Positions 1 through 8,467 of a stretch of 64,000 nucleotides of DNA are shown one piece after another. The first letter of the stretch is position 1, and each line of letters starts with the position of its first letter. Source of the stretch: Halomonas sp. 54_146 (lineage in GTDB: Bacteria > Pseudomonadota > Gammaproteobacteria > Pseudomonadales > Halomonadaceae). Where the stretch lies: assembly GCF_001507855.1 (NCBI RefSeq), contig NZ_LGEN01000002.1:1-64000 (forward strand), written 5' to 3'. A model generated the notes under the pieces. It ran no database searches, had not been told where the DNA came from, and worked only from the letters and a program-made list of their open reading frames with translations. The translations under genes and the position numbers were made by a program.

Positions 1-107
1 TAACCAAGCCATTCCCTCGGGCAGTCGTCTTGGAAGCAGAAACCAGGAAGGTAACGACCTGGGAATCCGCCACTACAATCTCTGATTTAGTGGTCGGAGG
101 ATGTCAA
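1..107 (+). mobile_element. Right end of an IS200/IS605-family element (partial)
   Basis: The element continues beyond the left edge of the window. An open frame from position 2 to a TGA at 83-85 could be the last 27 codons of a TnpB-type protein; I recognise this only by its position. Positions 70-93 form an imperfect hairpin: CCACTA pairs with TAGTGG, with an inner AAT/ATT stem and an unpaired C at 76. This resembles the subterminal palindrome with an extrahelical base seen in IS200/IS605 ends. It is followed by GGAGGATG and TCAA at 104-107; TCAA is the right-end cleavage tetranucleotide known for IS608. The boundary would therefore be 107/108, inside the end of the next gene. Family knowledge suggests that an omega-RNA would read through this end and take its guide from about 108-123. 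No transposase core is visible. Confidence 0.55.
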
Positions 108-544
108 TCGCTGTCAGTGCTCTCGCTATCAGTGTTCGCATGGTCGCTGTTCTCATTATAGCGGCCACGTTTACCGTGCTTGCCTCGATACTCTTCATGC
201 GCCTCACGCATGGCGTTACGGAGTGCTTCTTGCTCTTCGTCTGAGAGAATGTCCGCCACCCGCTCTCTGTGCTCTTCACGCAGGGCGCGCATCGCTTCAC
301 GGTGCTCGGCGTGTGCTGCGTTGAGTTCAGCCTGTTTCTCTTCAGAAATGTCAGCGCGGTCATACACTGCTTGGCGATGTTCTTCCATGCGCTCTTCCAT
401 GCGCTCAAAATCAGCGCCGCGGCCTTCGCGGTCACCGTGGCTATAAGCTTGAGCAGTAAGCGCCAGCGGAGCAATGGCGATAGCCAGCAGGGCAGGGGCA
501 AACAGTTGGCGAATTGACATTTTCTTAGCATTTGAAACGTTCAT
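104..544 (-). CDS. Spy/CpxP-like periplasmic protein
   Basis: A 146-residue protein with a cleavable signal peptide (hydrophobic segment about residues 15-31, ending ALTAQA). The mature part is helical and highly charged, full of Glu, Arg, His and Ala, like the Spy/CpxP/ZraP group of ATP-independent periplasmic chaperones and metal-stress sensors. The clear LTxxQ motifs of Spy are not obvious, so the family call is moderate. The start is set by AGGAG at 552-556. The C-terminus is a short Asp/Ser/Thr tail. Its TGA stop (104-106) lies inside the TCAA end of the neighbouring insertion element, so the native C-terminus may have been replaced. It lies near a BaeSR-like system; Spy is a Bae/Cpx target in enterics, but such control here is only inference. 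Confidence 0.6.
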   Translation of the reverse strand: MNVSNAKKMSIRQLFAPALLAIAIAPLALTAQAYSHGDREGRGADFERMEERMEEHRQAVYDRADISEEKQAELNAAHAEHREAMRALREEHRERVADILSDEEQEALRNAMREAHEEYRGKHGKRGRYNENSDHANTDSESTDSD

Positions 545-723
545 CGTGTTTCTCCTAGTGAGTTGATGATGTCAGTATCGCTGGTGTAAGTGCAAAACGA
601 TGGTACAGAGTGTGCAACAATCATGGCTTTGCTGTCGTTGAACGGCTTGCTGTAAACAATATTGTAGCTGGGCTGGTCGTAACCGCTAGGTGAGGGGTCA
701 CCTATTGATCAAGGAGAAAGACA

Positions 724-1674
724 GTGTCGCGAACCAAGCTAATCTGCGGGTGGCAGCGCTATGGAACGCTGGCCACCCTGCGCCGTGTTACCGGCCTGGG
801 GGCGCTTGCCTTAATGCTGAGCGGCTGTAGCGCTACCCAACATGTCAGCCAAGGCGACCCCGCCATTGAAACCAGTGGGTTGCGTGAACCGCAGCCCTTT
901 ACGCGCTTGGCACCCAGCACCTATACGCCAGAAGAGTGGCCCCAGGCGTTAAAGGCTGAGGTATATCTGCCTGATCAATCAAACGGTGCGCTGCGCCCCG
1001 CCGCCTTATTGGTGCATGGCGGCGGCTGGCGTAATCGCACGCCGGAAGATATGCAGGGCATCGCCGAACAGCTGGCGGGGCAAGGTTATGTCGCGGTCAA
1101 TATTGAACACCGCTTTGTGCCGGAGTACCGCTTCCCTACCCAGCTGCACGATTTGCAGCAAGCCATGAAATGGATTCACGCCAACGCAGGCGAGTGGCAG
1201 GTGGATACCCAGCGCATTGTGGGCGTCGGGTTTTCATCGGGCGCGCATTTGGTGAGTTTGCTGGCGCTGGCGGGGGTAGAAGGGCCGCTGGCCGAACCTT
1301 ACGGCGGCGAGCAGAGCCGTTTAGCCGCGGTGTTGGCGGGCGGCCTGCCCAGTGATTTGCTCAAGTTTAATGATGGGCGCTTGGTGGTCGACTTTATCGG
1401 CGGAACCCGCGCCGAAGAAAATGCAGCCTATCGCCTTGCTTCCCCCGCCCGGCAGATTACCCCGCAGGCACCGCCGTTTTTTCTCTTTCACGGCAAGTGG
1501 GATCAACTGGTGCCGGTAGACCACGCCACGGATTTCTATCAAGCCCTGCAGGATAACCACATCGAGAGCGAGCTTTACTTGCAGCGCTTCCGCGGCCACT
1601 TTGCCAGCTTTTTGCTGCGCGGCAGCGCCATTGATGCGGGCATCGCGTTTCTCAATCGGCAGGTTAACCCTTAA
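724..1674 (+). CDS. Alpha/beta-hydrolase lipoprotein, esterase-like
   Basis: A 316-residue protein beginning with GTG at 724, preceded by AAGGAGAAAG at 711-720. The N-terminal signal ends in a lipobox, LSGC (Cys at about 35), so it should be a membrane-anchored lipoprotein. The fold is alpha/beta-hydrolase of the BD-FAE/hormone-sensitive-lipase type: an oxyanion HGGGW motif near residue 98, nucleophile elbow GFSSG near residue 171, an Asp in the DQLVPVDH segment near 260, and a C-terminal His in RGHFASF near 292. Substrate is unknown; a short-chain acyl ester is likely. It is a single gene, convergent with baeR, with only 10 bp between them and no visible terminator. Confidence 0.75.
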   Translation: MSRTKLICGWQRYGTLATLRRVTGLGALALMLSGCSATQHVSQGDPAIETSGLREPQPFTRLAPSTYTPEEWPQALKAEVYLPDQSNGALRPAALLVHGGGWRNRTPEDMQGIAEQLAGQGYVAVNIEHRFVPEYRFPTQLHDLQQAMKWIHANAGEWQVDTQRIVGVGFSSGAHLVSLLALAGVEGPLAEPYGGEQSRLAAVLAGGLPSDLLKFNDGRLVVDFIGGTRAEENAAYRLASPARQITPQAPPFFLFHGKWDQLVPVDHATDFYQALQDNHIESELYLQRFRGHFASFLLRGSAIDAGIAFLNRQVNP

Positions 1675-1684
1675 CCCTTATTTC

Positions 1685-2380
1685 TTAACCTTCTGGCTGA
1701 TACTTATAACCGACCCCGTACACCGAGCGGATGATTTCCAGTTCAGGCAGCGCTTCGTGGATCTTCTTGCGCAGTTTTTTGATGTGGCTGTCCACGGTGC
1801 GCTCCGAGACAATGCGGTTGTCGCGGTACATGTGGTCCATCAGCTGTTCACGGCTGAAAATGCGCCCCGGCGCCTGCATCATCACCCGCAACAGCTGAAA
1901 CTCCACCGCCGTTAGCCCTAAATCCTGCCCGTGGGCGAGCGCCTGCCAGCCATCTTCGTTTAACACCACCGGTGCGTTTTGCACCTTGGCCGGCGCATCG
2001 GCTGCCGCTTGGCTACGGCGCAGCACGGCCTTCACGCGGGCAACCACTTCACGGGGGCTGAACGGCTTGCAAATGTAATCATCGGCACCTAACTCCAGCC
2101 CCAGCAAACGGTCGACCTCTTCCACTTTGGCGGTGACCATAATGATCGCAGTGGCCGGCCACTGCTGGCGAATTTCCCGGCTGAGGGTGAGGCCATCTTT
2201 ACCTGGCAGCATGATATCGAGAAGCACCAACGCCGCGGCGTGCTGTTCCAGCCACGGTATCACCTCATCGCCGTGGCTTAGGGTCGTTACCTCAAAACCA
2301 TGGGTGGTTAAGTAATCCGCCATCAGGCGGGCAATCTTCGGTTCGTCTTCAACAATCAGCAAAGAAGCGGCTTGAGACAT
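1685..2380 (-). CDS. baeR: OmpR-type response regulator, BaeR-like
   Basis: A 231-residue regulator: receiver domain at about 7-120 and a winged-helix DNA-binding domain at about 135-228. The phosphoacceptor is Asp55 (LLDIMLPG); Thr83 and Lys105 (ICKPF) are the conserved switch residues. The stretch from VTAKVEEVDRLLGLELGADDYICKP is nearly BaeR of Escherichia coli as I recall it, so the symbol is by homology. It is the last gene of a leftward operon with an RND pump and a BaeS-like kinase, as in mdtABC-baeSR, so its job is probably envelope-stress induction of that pump. The gene is separated from baeS by 48 bp that consist largely of a tandem duplication (2395-2428). Confidence 0.85.
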   Translation of the reverse strand: MSQAASLLIVEDEPKIARLMADYLTTHGFEVTTLSHGDEVIPWLEQHAAALVLLDIMLPGKDGLTLSREIRQQWPATAIIMVTAKVEEVDRLLGLELGADDYICKPFSPREVVARVKAVLRRSQAAADAPAKVQNAPVVLNEDGWQALAHGQDLGLTAVEFQLLRVMMQAPGRIFSREQLMDHMYRDNRIVSERTVDSHIKKLRKKIHEALPELEIIRSVYGVGYKYQPEG

Positions 2381-2394
2381 AGCGGTAAACTCGC

Positions 2395-2428
2395 TTAATA
2401 GTGAACGTGCATTAACAGTGAACGTAAG
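2395..2428. repeat. 17-bp tandem duplication between baeS and baeR
   Basis: Two imperfect 17-bp copies (2395-2411 and 2412-2428) of a unit containing the shared core AGTGAACGT. The second copy ends exactly next to the baeS stop codon (2429-2431). Compare the other tandem duplications in the window. Confidence 0.7.
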
Positions 2429-3835
2429 CTAATCAGCGGCCAATAGAGGAAAACGCAGGGTCCAGCGTAGCCCACCTAGCGTTGAAGCAGAGGGCGTAAG
2501 CGTGGCACCGTGAGCATTAATCAAGGCGCTGGCGATGGAGAGCCCTAATCCGCTGCCGCCACTGGCTCGGCTACGCGAGCCTTCAACGCGATACAGGCGC
2601 TCGGTCAAGCGGGCAAGTTCCCCCTCAGGCACCCCCGGTGCACTATCTTCCCAGCTCACCACGGCAACGCCCTGCTGCGCGGTGAGGGTAACACGCAGCT
2701 CGCCCGGCGGTTGGGTGTAGGCACAGCTGTTATCCAACAGGTTATTCCATAGCTGGCGCAGGCGTTGGGCATCGCCACGAATCATAATGCCCGGGGTGAT
2801 TTGTTCGGTTAGCGTTAAACCGCTTTCCTTTAACCAGCGGTCGGCGTCGGCCAGGCGGCTAGCCAGGCATTCGCTCAAGTCCATCGGTGCCAGCTGCATA
2901 TCCAGCGCGCCCGCATCGCTTTGCGAAAGGAGCCGTAAATCGGTGACTAAACGCTCAAGCTGCCCCACCTCTTGCGCCAGTGAGCCCAGATTTTCCTGAT
3001 TAAGCGGGCGAATGCCATCCTGCATGGCTTCGATCTCGCCGCGCAGCACCGCCAGCGGCGTGCGCAGCTCATGCGCCGTGTCAGACACCCAGCGGGCGCG
3101 GGCATCGCGGCTGGCTTCTAAGGTGGCGGCGAGCACGTTGAAATCACGCGCCAAACGCGAAAGCTCATCGCGGCCACGTTCGGGCAGCCGAGTGCGGTAG
3201 TCGCCTTCGGTGAGCCGCAGCGTGGCACCGGCTAATGCCCGCGTGCGCCGCCCTAACCACCAGGAAAGCCCGCCCGCCAGTAACAGCGAAGCAATGCCGA
3301 GTGAGATGACAATCAGCACCAGATTACGCTGCTGGCGTTCCAGAAAGCGGTTTTCCATGCGCTCCATCATTTCCCTGGGGGGGCGAAAGCCCAGCGAGCC
3401 GATAGTCGTTTCGCCGCTGCGCAGCGCCAGCCAATGCCAGTTGCCCGCGTTTTCGCGCCCGCTGTGGGGCGGCACTACAAAGCGGCCATCTGCGGCGCGC
3501 AGGGTGAAATCACGCGCTTCGCCCAGCGGGGAAGGCCGGTCGCGGTGTTCCTGGCCCAGTTCAAAGCGGACAATAAACGGCCAGCGTTCGGGAGATTGCT
3601 CCAGCCATTCCCAGCCCTGCTGGGTTTCCCAACGAGTGACAAGGCCATCCGCCAGCAGCGTTGCCCGGCGTTCTTGCGCCTGGTTGAGGTAGTCGTAAAA
3701 GCCGCGGTCAATACTGTAAGAGACCGCCAGAAACATGCTGGCTGAGATCGCGACATTAACGCTGAGAATAATCACAAACAGCTTGAGCCCCAGCCGGGAA
3801 GGCCGCCATTGGCGGATGGATGCGAGCAGCGCCAT
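2429..3835 (-). CDS. baeS: Sensor histidine kinase, BaeS-like
   Basis: A 468-residue membrane kinase, the same length class as E. coli BaeS. There are two membrane segments at about 17-38 and 172-193 around a periplasmic sensor domain, a HAMP domain at about 195-245, a HisKA domain with His255 in SDTAHELRTP, an N-box in QLWNNLLDN, and a G-box in SGGSGLGLS. It should autophosphorylate and pass phosphate to the adjacent BaeR-like regulator. The start ATG overlaps the stop of the RND permease gene by one base (TGATG at 3833-3837), implying translational coupling. The coupling suggests that the kinase is made together with the pump it controls. Confidence 0.85.
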   Translation of the reverse strand: MALLASIRQWRPSRLGLKLFVIILSVNVAISASMFLAVSYSIDRGFYDYLNQAQERRATLLADGLVTRWETQQGWEWLEQSPERWPFIVRFELGQEHRDRPSPLGEARDFTLRAADGRFVVPPHSGRENAGNWHWLALRSGETTIGSLGFRPPREMMERMENRFLERQQRNLVLIVISLGIASLLLAGGLSWWLGRRTRALAGATLRLTEGDYRTRLPERGRDELSRLARDFNVLAATLEASRDARARWVSDTAHELRTPLAVLRGEIEAMQDGIRPLNQENLGSLAQEVGQLERLVTDLRLLSQSDAGALDMQLAPMDLSECLASRLADADRWLKESGLTLTEQITPGIMIRGDAQRLRQLWNNLLDNSCAYTQPPGELRVTLTAQQGVAVVSWEDSAPGVPEGELARLTERLYRVEGSRSRASGGSGLGLSIASALINAHGATLTPSASTLGGLRWTLRFPLLAAD

Positions 3836-6800
3836 CAGTGGGCACCCTCTTTTTTATCCAAGGCGGGCTGGCGCGGCGCGCTAAGCCGTTCGCGAATATT
3901 CTCCATGCCCAGGTAAAGGCAGGGCACTAGAATCAGCAGGATCACCGTGGCGAACAGCATGCCGAAGCCGAGCGAGATCGCCATGGGAATCATAAAGCGC
4001 GCCTGCCGGGAAGTTTCTAAAATCATCGGTGCCAAGCCTAGAAACGTTGTCAGTGTGGTCATCATAATCGGCCGTAAGCGGCGCGTGGCGGCGGCCACAA
4101 TGGCTTCTCGGGCGGCCATGCCCTCGCGGCGTTTGCGGTTAGCGTAGTCGATCAGCACCAGGGCGTCGTTAATCACCACGCCTGAAAGCGCCAGCATTCC
4201 CAGCAGGCTGATAATGGAAAGCCCGAAACCCATAATCATATGCCCGGCAATGGCACCAACAATACCAAAGGGAATCGCGGCCAATACCAGCAAGGGCTGC
4301 AGGTAGCTTCTAAACGGAATCGCCAACAGCGCATAAAGGGCGGCAATCATTAACCACATGGACGTTTTCAGCGTGGCTAAGTTGTCGGCGGTATCCTGTT
4401 GGCGGCCGCCCATCGTGACTTCCAGCCCCGGCCAGGTGGATTCAAGGTCGGCAAACACCTCTTCTTGTAGCGTGGCGAGCACTTGGTTGATGGCTTGATC
4501 GCTTTCGGAATCAGCGGTAACGGTGATAATGCGCCGCCCGTTGATGCGCACCAGGCTGCTAGAGGCTTGGCTAATAGTGATATCGGCCACCCGGGAAAGC
4601 GGCACGCTCAGCCCATCAGGGGTGCGCACCGGCATACGGTAAAGCTCGTTCAAGCTGTCGCGGTTGTCGTTGGGCAGGCGTACTTCAACGCTGATTTCGC
4701 TGCGCCCCACGTACTGCTCAAGCGCGGTGGCACCTTGCAGCGGCCCGCGCAGGGCTTGAGCTAGGTTGTTGCCGGTTAGCCCGAGTGCGCGACCCTCGGC
4801 TGAAAGGCGCATCTCTAGCTGCGGTTTGCCATCGCCCAGGCCGCTGTCGATATCCGTGAGGCCATAGCCGCCCAGCGTTTCCGCTAGCCGTTCGGCGGCG
4901 GCTTCCAGCACTTGGGTGTTCGGGTGCGAAAGGCGCAGGCTGAGTGCCGCGCCGCTACCGGGGCCACCGACGTCAGACTCAAAGCGCACGGACTGTGCCC
5001 CAAGTAAATCGCCGGTTAGCTCGCGCCATTCTCGGGCAATGCGCGAGGGCGGCCACGCTTCCAGGCTCTCGCTGGCAATGTCTAAACGCACTTCTAAACT
5101 TTCGCCATCCAAGCGGCTGCGTGAACTGCTGAAGCTAAGCGTTTCTTCGCGCTCGCTGAGCTCTTCAGCCGCATCAAGCAGCTGTTGGCTAAGCTCGCGG
5201 CTAATGCTGATATTGCTGCCAATCGGTAGCGTGACCGATGCTTGCACCTGATCCGATTCCACCCGTGGCATCAGCGAAAAGCCCAAACGCCCGCTCATCG
5301 CCCAGGAAAGCGCGATCAGCAGAATGGCGATGCCCAGCGAAATACTCAGCAGGCGCTGATTGAGGGCGCGCTGCAGGAACGGTTCAAACTGGCGATAAGT
5401 AAAGTGGTGCAAGCCACCCTGAAGGCGCTGGCGCAGCGCTTCAAGGGGGCGCTGCCATGCTGGGGTTTGGCGGGGCTTGCGGCTATGCGCTAAGTGGGCT
5501 GGCAGAATCACCAGCGCTTCCAGCCAGGAGATTAAAAACACGGTCACCACCACCACCGGCACGGTGGCAAAAATCAGCCCTAAAAAACCGGGCAAAAACA
5601 GCAGCGGCAGGAACGCGACGATATTGGAGAGAATCGCGAAGGTCAGCGGCGTGGCAATTTCGCTAGCGCCTTTTACCGCCGCATCGCGCAGCGAATAGCC
5701 CTCTTCCCGGTAGCTGTAGATATTCTCGCCGACGATAATGGCGTCATCGACGACGATCCCCAGCGCGATAATAAAGGCGAACATCGACATCATATTGAGC
5801 GAAACGCCGATCCAGGGCAAAAACAGCATCGCGCCGAGAAACGCCGTTGGAATACCCAGCGTGACCCAGAACGCCAGCCGCGCTTCTAAAAACAGCGCCA
5901 TTAGCACCAATACCAGCGCTAGCCCCATCCAGGCATTTTTTAACAGCAGGCTGAGGCGGGCTTCATACACTTCTGAACTGTCGCGGGAAATATCCAGGCT
6001 GACGCCTTCGGGCATGTTGGCGCGCAGGCGCTCAAGCTCACCGTTAACCGCTTCGGAGATGCTGGTCGGGGTTTGGTCGCCAATCTGGTAAACATCCACC
6101 GAGAGCCCCGGCTGGCCGTTATAAAACTCTTCACGGTCGGTTTCAGCAAAGCCGTCGCTGACCCTGGCGATATCGCCCAGGGTAATCGGTGCCCCTTGGG
6201 TGCTGGTAAGAATAGGCAGCGCGGCAAAGGCCTCGGCGCTGTTGCGCCGCCCCTGATAGCGAATCAGCCACTCGCCTTCCGCCGTGGTGAGCTGGCCGCT
6301 GGCAAGATCGAGCGCCTCTTCGGCAATGCGGCTGGCAAGTGCCTGGTGATCAAGGCCAAAGCGCTCAATGGCTTCTTCGTCGAGATGAACGTGAATCTCC
6401 CGCGCGCGGTTGCCGGAAAGCTCCGCACGGGAAATACCGGAAGTAGCTTGCAGCTCGCCGCGCACGTTTTCAGCCGCGTCGTGCAGTGCCTCCAGGCCAA
6501 CCTGGCCGTATACCTGCAGGCTCAACACGCTGCGTGAGCGCCCCGCAAGGGTAAAGCGCGCGGGGTCGGCGGCGCTGGGCAGGGTGGTGATAGCGTTCAC
6601 CGCCTGCTGGATATCTTGATAGGCGCGCATCACATCAATGCCGTCTATCAGCGTGGCGCTGACATTGGCGCTGCCTTCACTGGCGGTGGCGGTCAGCTCA
6701 TCGATGCCTTCTACATCGGCAATCGCGGCTTCCACCGGCAGCAGCAGGCTCTGTTCCACATCTTCCGGCGTGGCACCAGGGTAGCTGATAGTGACTTGAA

Positions 6801-6945
6801 CAATTTCGGTGTCGAACTCAGGGAATATCTCTTTTTTAATCGCCAGCGACGCCATGAGACCGCCGACGATAAACAGCACCATCAGTAAGTTGGGCGCGAC
6901 ACCGTGATCCACCATCCACGCCAATGGGCCCCGTGGCACCTTCAT
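3835..6945 (-). CDS. RND efflux permease
   Basis: A 1036-residue inner-membrane proton-driven pump of the HAE/AcrB superfamily. The N-terminal membrane helix (about 13-33) is followed by a large periplasmic domain, helices at about 335-480, a second periplasmic domain from about 555, and the final helix group at about 865-1015. The TM4 charge-relay signature GIVVDDAIIVGENIY, with an Asp pair, is intact near residue 400. The start overlaps the adaptor stop by four bases (ATGA, 6942-6945). No outer-membrane factor is encoded in the operon, so it probably uses a TolC-like protein made elsewhere. Cargo cannot be read from sequence; drugs, bile-like amphiphiles or metals are possible. Confidence 0.9.
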   Translation of the reverse strand: MKVPRGPLAWMVDHGVAPNLLMVLFIVGGLMASLAIKKEIFPEFDTEIVQVTISYPGATPEDVEQSLLLPVEAAIADVEGIDELTATASEGSANVSATLIDGIDVMRAYQDIQQAVNAITTLPSAADPARFTLAGRSRSVLSLQVYGQVGLEALHDAAENVRGELQATSGISRAELSGNRAREIHVHLDEEAIERFGLDHQALASRIAEEALDLASGQLTTAEGEWLIRYQGRRNSAEAFAALPILTSTQGAPITLGDIARVSDGFAETDREEFYNGQPGLSVDVYQIGDQTPTSISEAVNGELERLRANMPEGVSLDISRDSSEVYEARLSLLLKNAWMGLALVLVLMALFLEARLAFWVTLGIPTAFLGAMLFLPWIGVSLNMMSMFAFIIALGIVVDDAIIVGENIYSYREEGYSLRDAAVKGASEIATPLTFAILSNIVAFLPLLFLPGFLGLIFATVPVVVVTVFLISWLEALVILPAHLAHSRKPRQTPAWQRPLEALRQRLQGGLHHFTYRQFEPFLQRALNQRLLSISLGIAILLIALSWAMSGRLGFSLMPRVESDQVQASVTLPIGSNISISRELSQQLLDAAEELSEREETLSFSSSRSRLDGESLEVRLDIASESLEAWPPSRIAREWRELTGDLLGAQSVRFESDVGGPGSGAALSLRLSHPNTQVLEAAAERLAETLGGYGLTDIDSGLGDGKPQLEMRLSAEGRALGLTGNNLAQALRGPLQGATALEQYVGRSEISVEVRLPNDNRDSLNELYRMPVRTPDGLSVPLSRVADITISQASSSLVRINGRRIITVTADSESDQAINQVLATLQEEVFADLESTWPGLEVTMGGRQQDTADNLATLKTSMWLMIAALYALLAIPFRSYLQPLLVLAAIPFGIVGAIAGHMIMGFGLSIISLLGMLALSGVVINDALVLIDYANRKRREGMAAREAIVAAATRRLRPIMMTTLTTFLGLAPMILETSRQARFMIPMAISLGFGMLFATVILLILVPCLYLGMENIRERLSAPRQPALDKKEGAH

Positions 6946-8204
6946 GAATTATCTCCCGACTTATCTCCCCGCTCATCTCCCGGTTCATTTCCCCGTTCAT
7001 GTCCCGGTTCATTGCCTGCTTGAGCCGGGGTGTCGTTAGGGCGGCGAATGCGAACGAGCTGGCCTTCTCTGGGCTGTGCCAAGCCTGCGATGACAACCCG
7101 CTGGCCGGTTTCCAAGCCGCTACGAATCAAAGCGTCATCTTCACCGCGGTAGGCCAGCGTGACCGGCGTGCGGCGTAGGCGGTTTTCCTCATCTACCCGC
7201 CACGCCACGTCTCCTGGGCGCAGCGCGGCAGAAGGCAGCGAGATAAGCTGCTCTTGAATAGCCGGTTGAAAGGAGACGCGCAGAATATCGCCCAGGCGCA
7301 GGGCGGGGCCGTCGCTTGCCAGCGCCAGCGGGTCGTTAACGGCGATTAACAGCTGCGCCTGCAGGCCGTTTTCTTCCAAACTGGGCAGCATCGACACCAG
7401 CGTGCCTTCACGCGTTGCGCCTTCAGGCCAACCGCGGCTGGTTAAGGTGACGCGGCTGCCCGCTTCCAGCCATTCTGTCCATTCGCTGGGAAGAGAAGCA
7501 CGCACCCAAAACTGCTCAACGCCCACCAAATGCAGCACTTCAGTGCCTTGGCTGAGCAGGCTGCCAGCCCCCACCAAGCGTTCTTGCACCATGGCTCGCC
7601 AGGGGGCGGTGAGCGTGGCTCGCTCAACGTTGAGCGCCGCCTGGTCGCGCGCCACCCGCGCTTGGGTAACCTGCGCTTGGGCTTGGCGCAGCTGTGGTTC
7701 CCGCAGCACCAGCGCTCGCCGCTCTGCCGAGAGCTGGCGTCCAAAGGATTCGTACTCGCTGCGGGCGCGCTGCTGCTCTGCCTGTTCTAGCGCAAGCGCC
7801 GCTTGTGCGTTGGCTAACTGCGCCTGGGCATCTTCCAGGCTTAGCATTAGGTCGGCTTGGTCAATATAGGCAACGGGGGCGCTTTGCTCGACCACTTGGC
7901 CAGGCACCACGCCCTCGGCAAAATGCTCAAGCTGCCCGGCCACACGGCTTGCCAGCATCGTTTCTTGCTCTGCCTCAACGCGCCCAAAACCGTACAGGTT
8001 AGGCGCTTGCGCACTAGCGCTCACCGTGATGGTATCTACCATGGCAGGCAACGGCTCGGGCGGCGGCGTGCGCGCTATGCGGGGCGGTTGGGTCACAATC
8101 CACCAGGCTAGCGCCGCGCCGCCAACAAGCGTCAACAGCGCGGCCACGGCGCTCAGCCGAATACGACCATACTGGGAAAGTGAAAAAGGGCGGTGGTAGG
8201 TCAT
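6942..8204 (-). CDS. RND periplasmic adaptor (HlyD/MFP family)
   Basis: A 420-residue membrane-fusion protein, first gene of the leftward pump operon. It has one N-terminal membrane anchor (about 17-37), a barrel-sandwich/lipoyl part on either side of an alpha-helical coiled coil rich in Ala, Gln and Glu (about 118-195), then beta-barrel domains to about residue 390. It should link the permease to an outer-membrane channel. The C-terminal 23 residues are unusual: a run of four-residue units of the form x-E-x-G (NEPG, HERG, NEPG, DERG, DKSG) encoded by 12-bp DNA repeats. This tail lies beyond the conserved fold and is probably dispensable. Divergent from a TetR gene across 263 bp. Confidence 0.88.
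   Translation of the reverse strand: MTYHRPFSLSQYGRIRLSAVAALLTLVGGAALAWWIVTQPPRIARTPPPEPLPAMVDTITVSASAQAPNLYGFGRVEAEQETMLASRVAGQLEHFAEGVVPGQVVEQSAPVAYIDQADLMLSLEDAQAQLANAQAALALEQAEQQRARSEYESFGRQLSAERRALVLREPQLRQAQAQVTQARVARDQAALNVERATLTAPWRAMVQERLVGAGSLLSQGTEVLHLVGVEQFWVRASLPSEWTEWLEAGSRVTLTSRGWPEGATREGTLVSMLPSLEENGLQAQLLIAVNDPLALASDGPALRLGDILRVSFQPAIQEQLISLPSAALRPGDVAWRVDEENRLRRTPVTLAYRGEDDALIRSGLETGQRVVIAGLAQPREGQLVRIRRPNDTPAQAGNEPGHERGNEPGDERGDKSGDNS
6945..7013 (-). repeat. 12-bp tandem repeats encoding the adaptor C-terminal tail
   Basis: Five to six degenerate 12-bp units on the minus strand, of the form AATGAACCGGGA / GATGAGCGGGGA, encode x-E-x-G tetrapeptides at the very end of the adaptor. 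The repeat ends at the adaptor stop and the permease start. Confidence 0.8.
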
Positions 8205-8440
8205 GGTCGCGGGTTATTCCTTGGCGAAAAGCGAAACGTATGTCAGAAAACGCACTTTATGTTAGAAAACGAAACTTAGAGCTGTACGGGCGTATCATGC
8301 TAGCATCACCCAACGTCACGCAGCGATTAGGTAAGCAATGTGCAATTTGCGTGCAACGTGTTATGCCGGCAGCCACTACTATATATATGACGGCTACGAG
8401 GCGTGATAGCTTCCTTGGCTGGCGCTAAATTCGACGATAA

Positions 8441-8456
8441 GAGACTGACTGGTCTA
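8441..8456. promoter_or_regulatory. Candidate TetR-family operator upstream of the TetR gene
   Basis: On the minus strand this reads TAGACC-AGTC-AGTCTC, an imperfect dyad close to the TAGACC-N4-GGTCTA palindrome that I associate with NemR-type TetR regulators. It lies 11 bp upstream of the TetR start codon, where an autorepressor would bind. The right half-site has two mismatches. Confidence 0.4.
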
Positions 8457-8467
8457 CTTTTAGTGAT

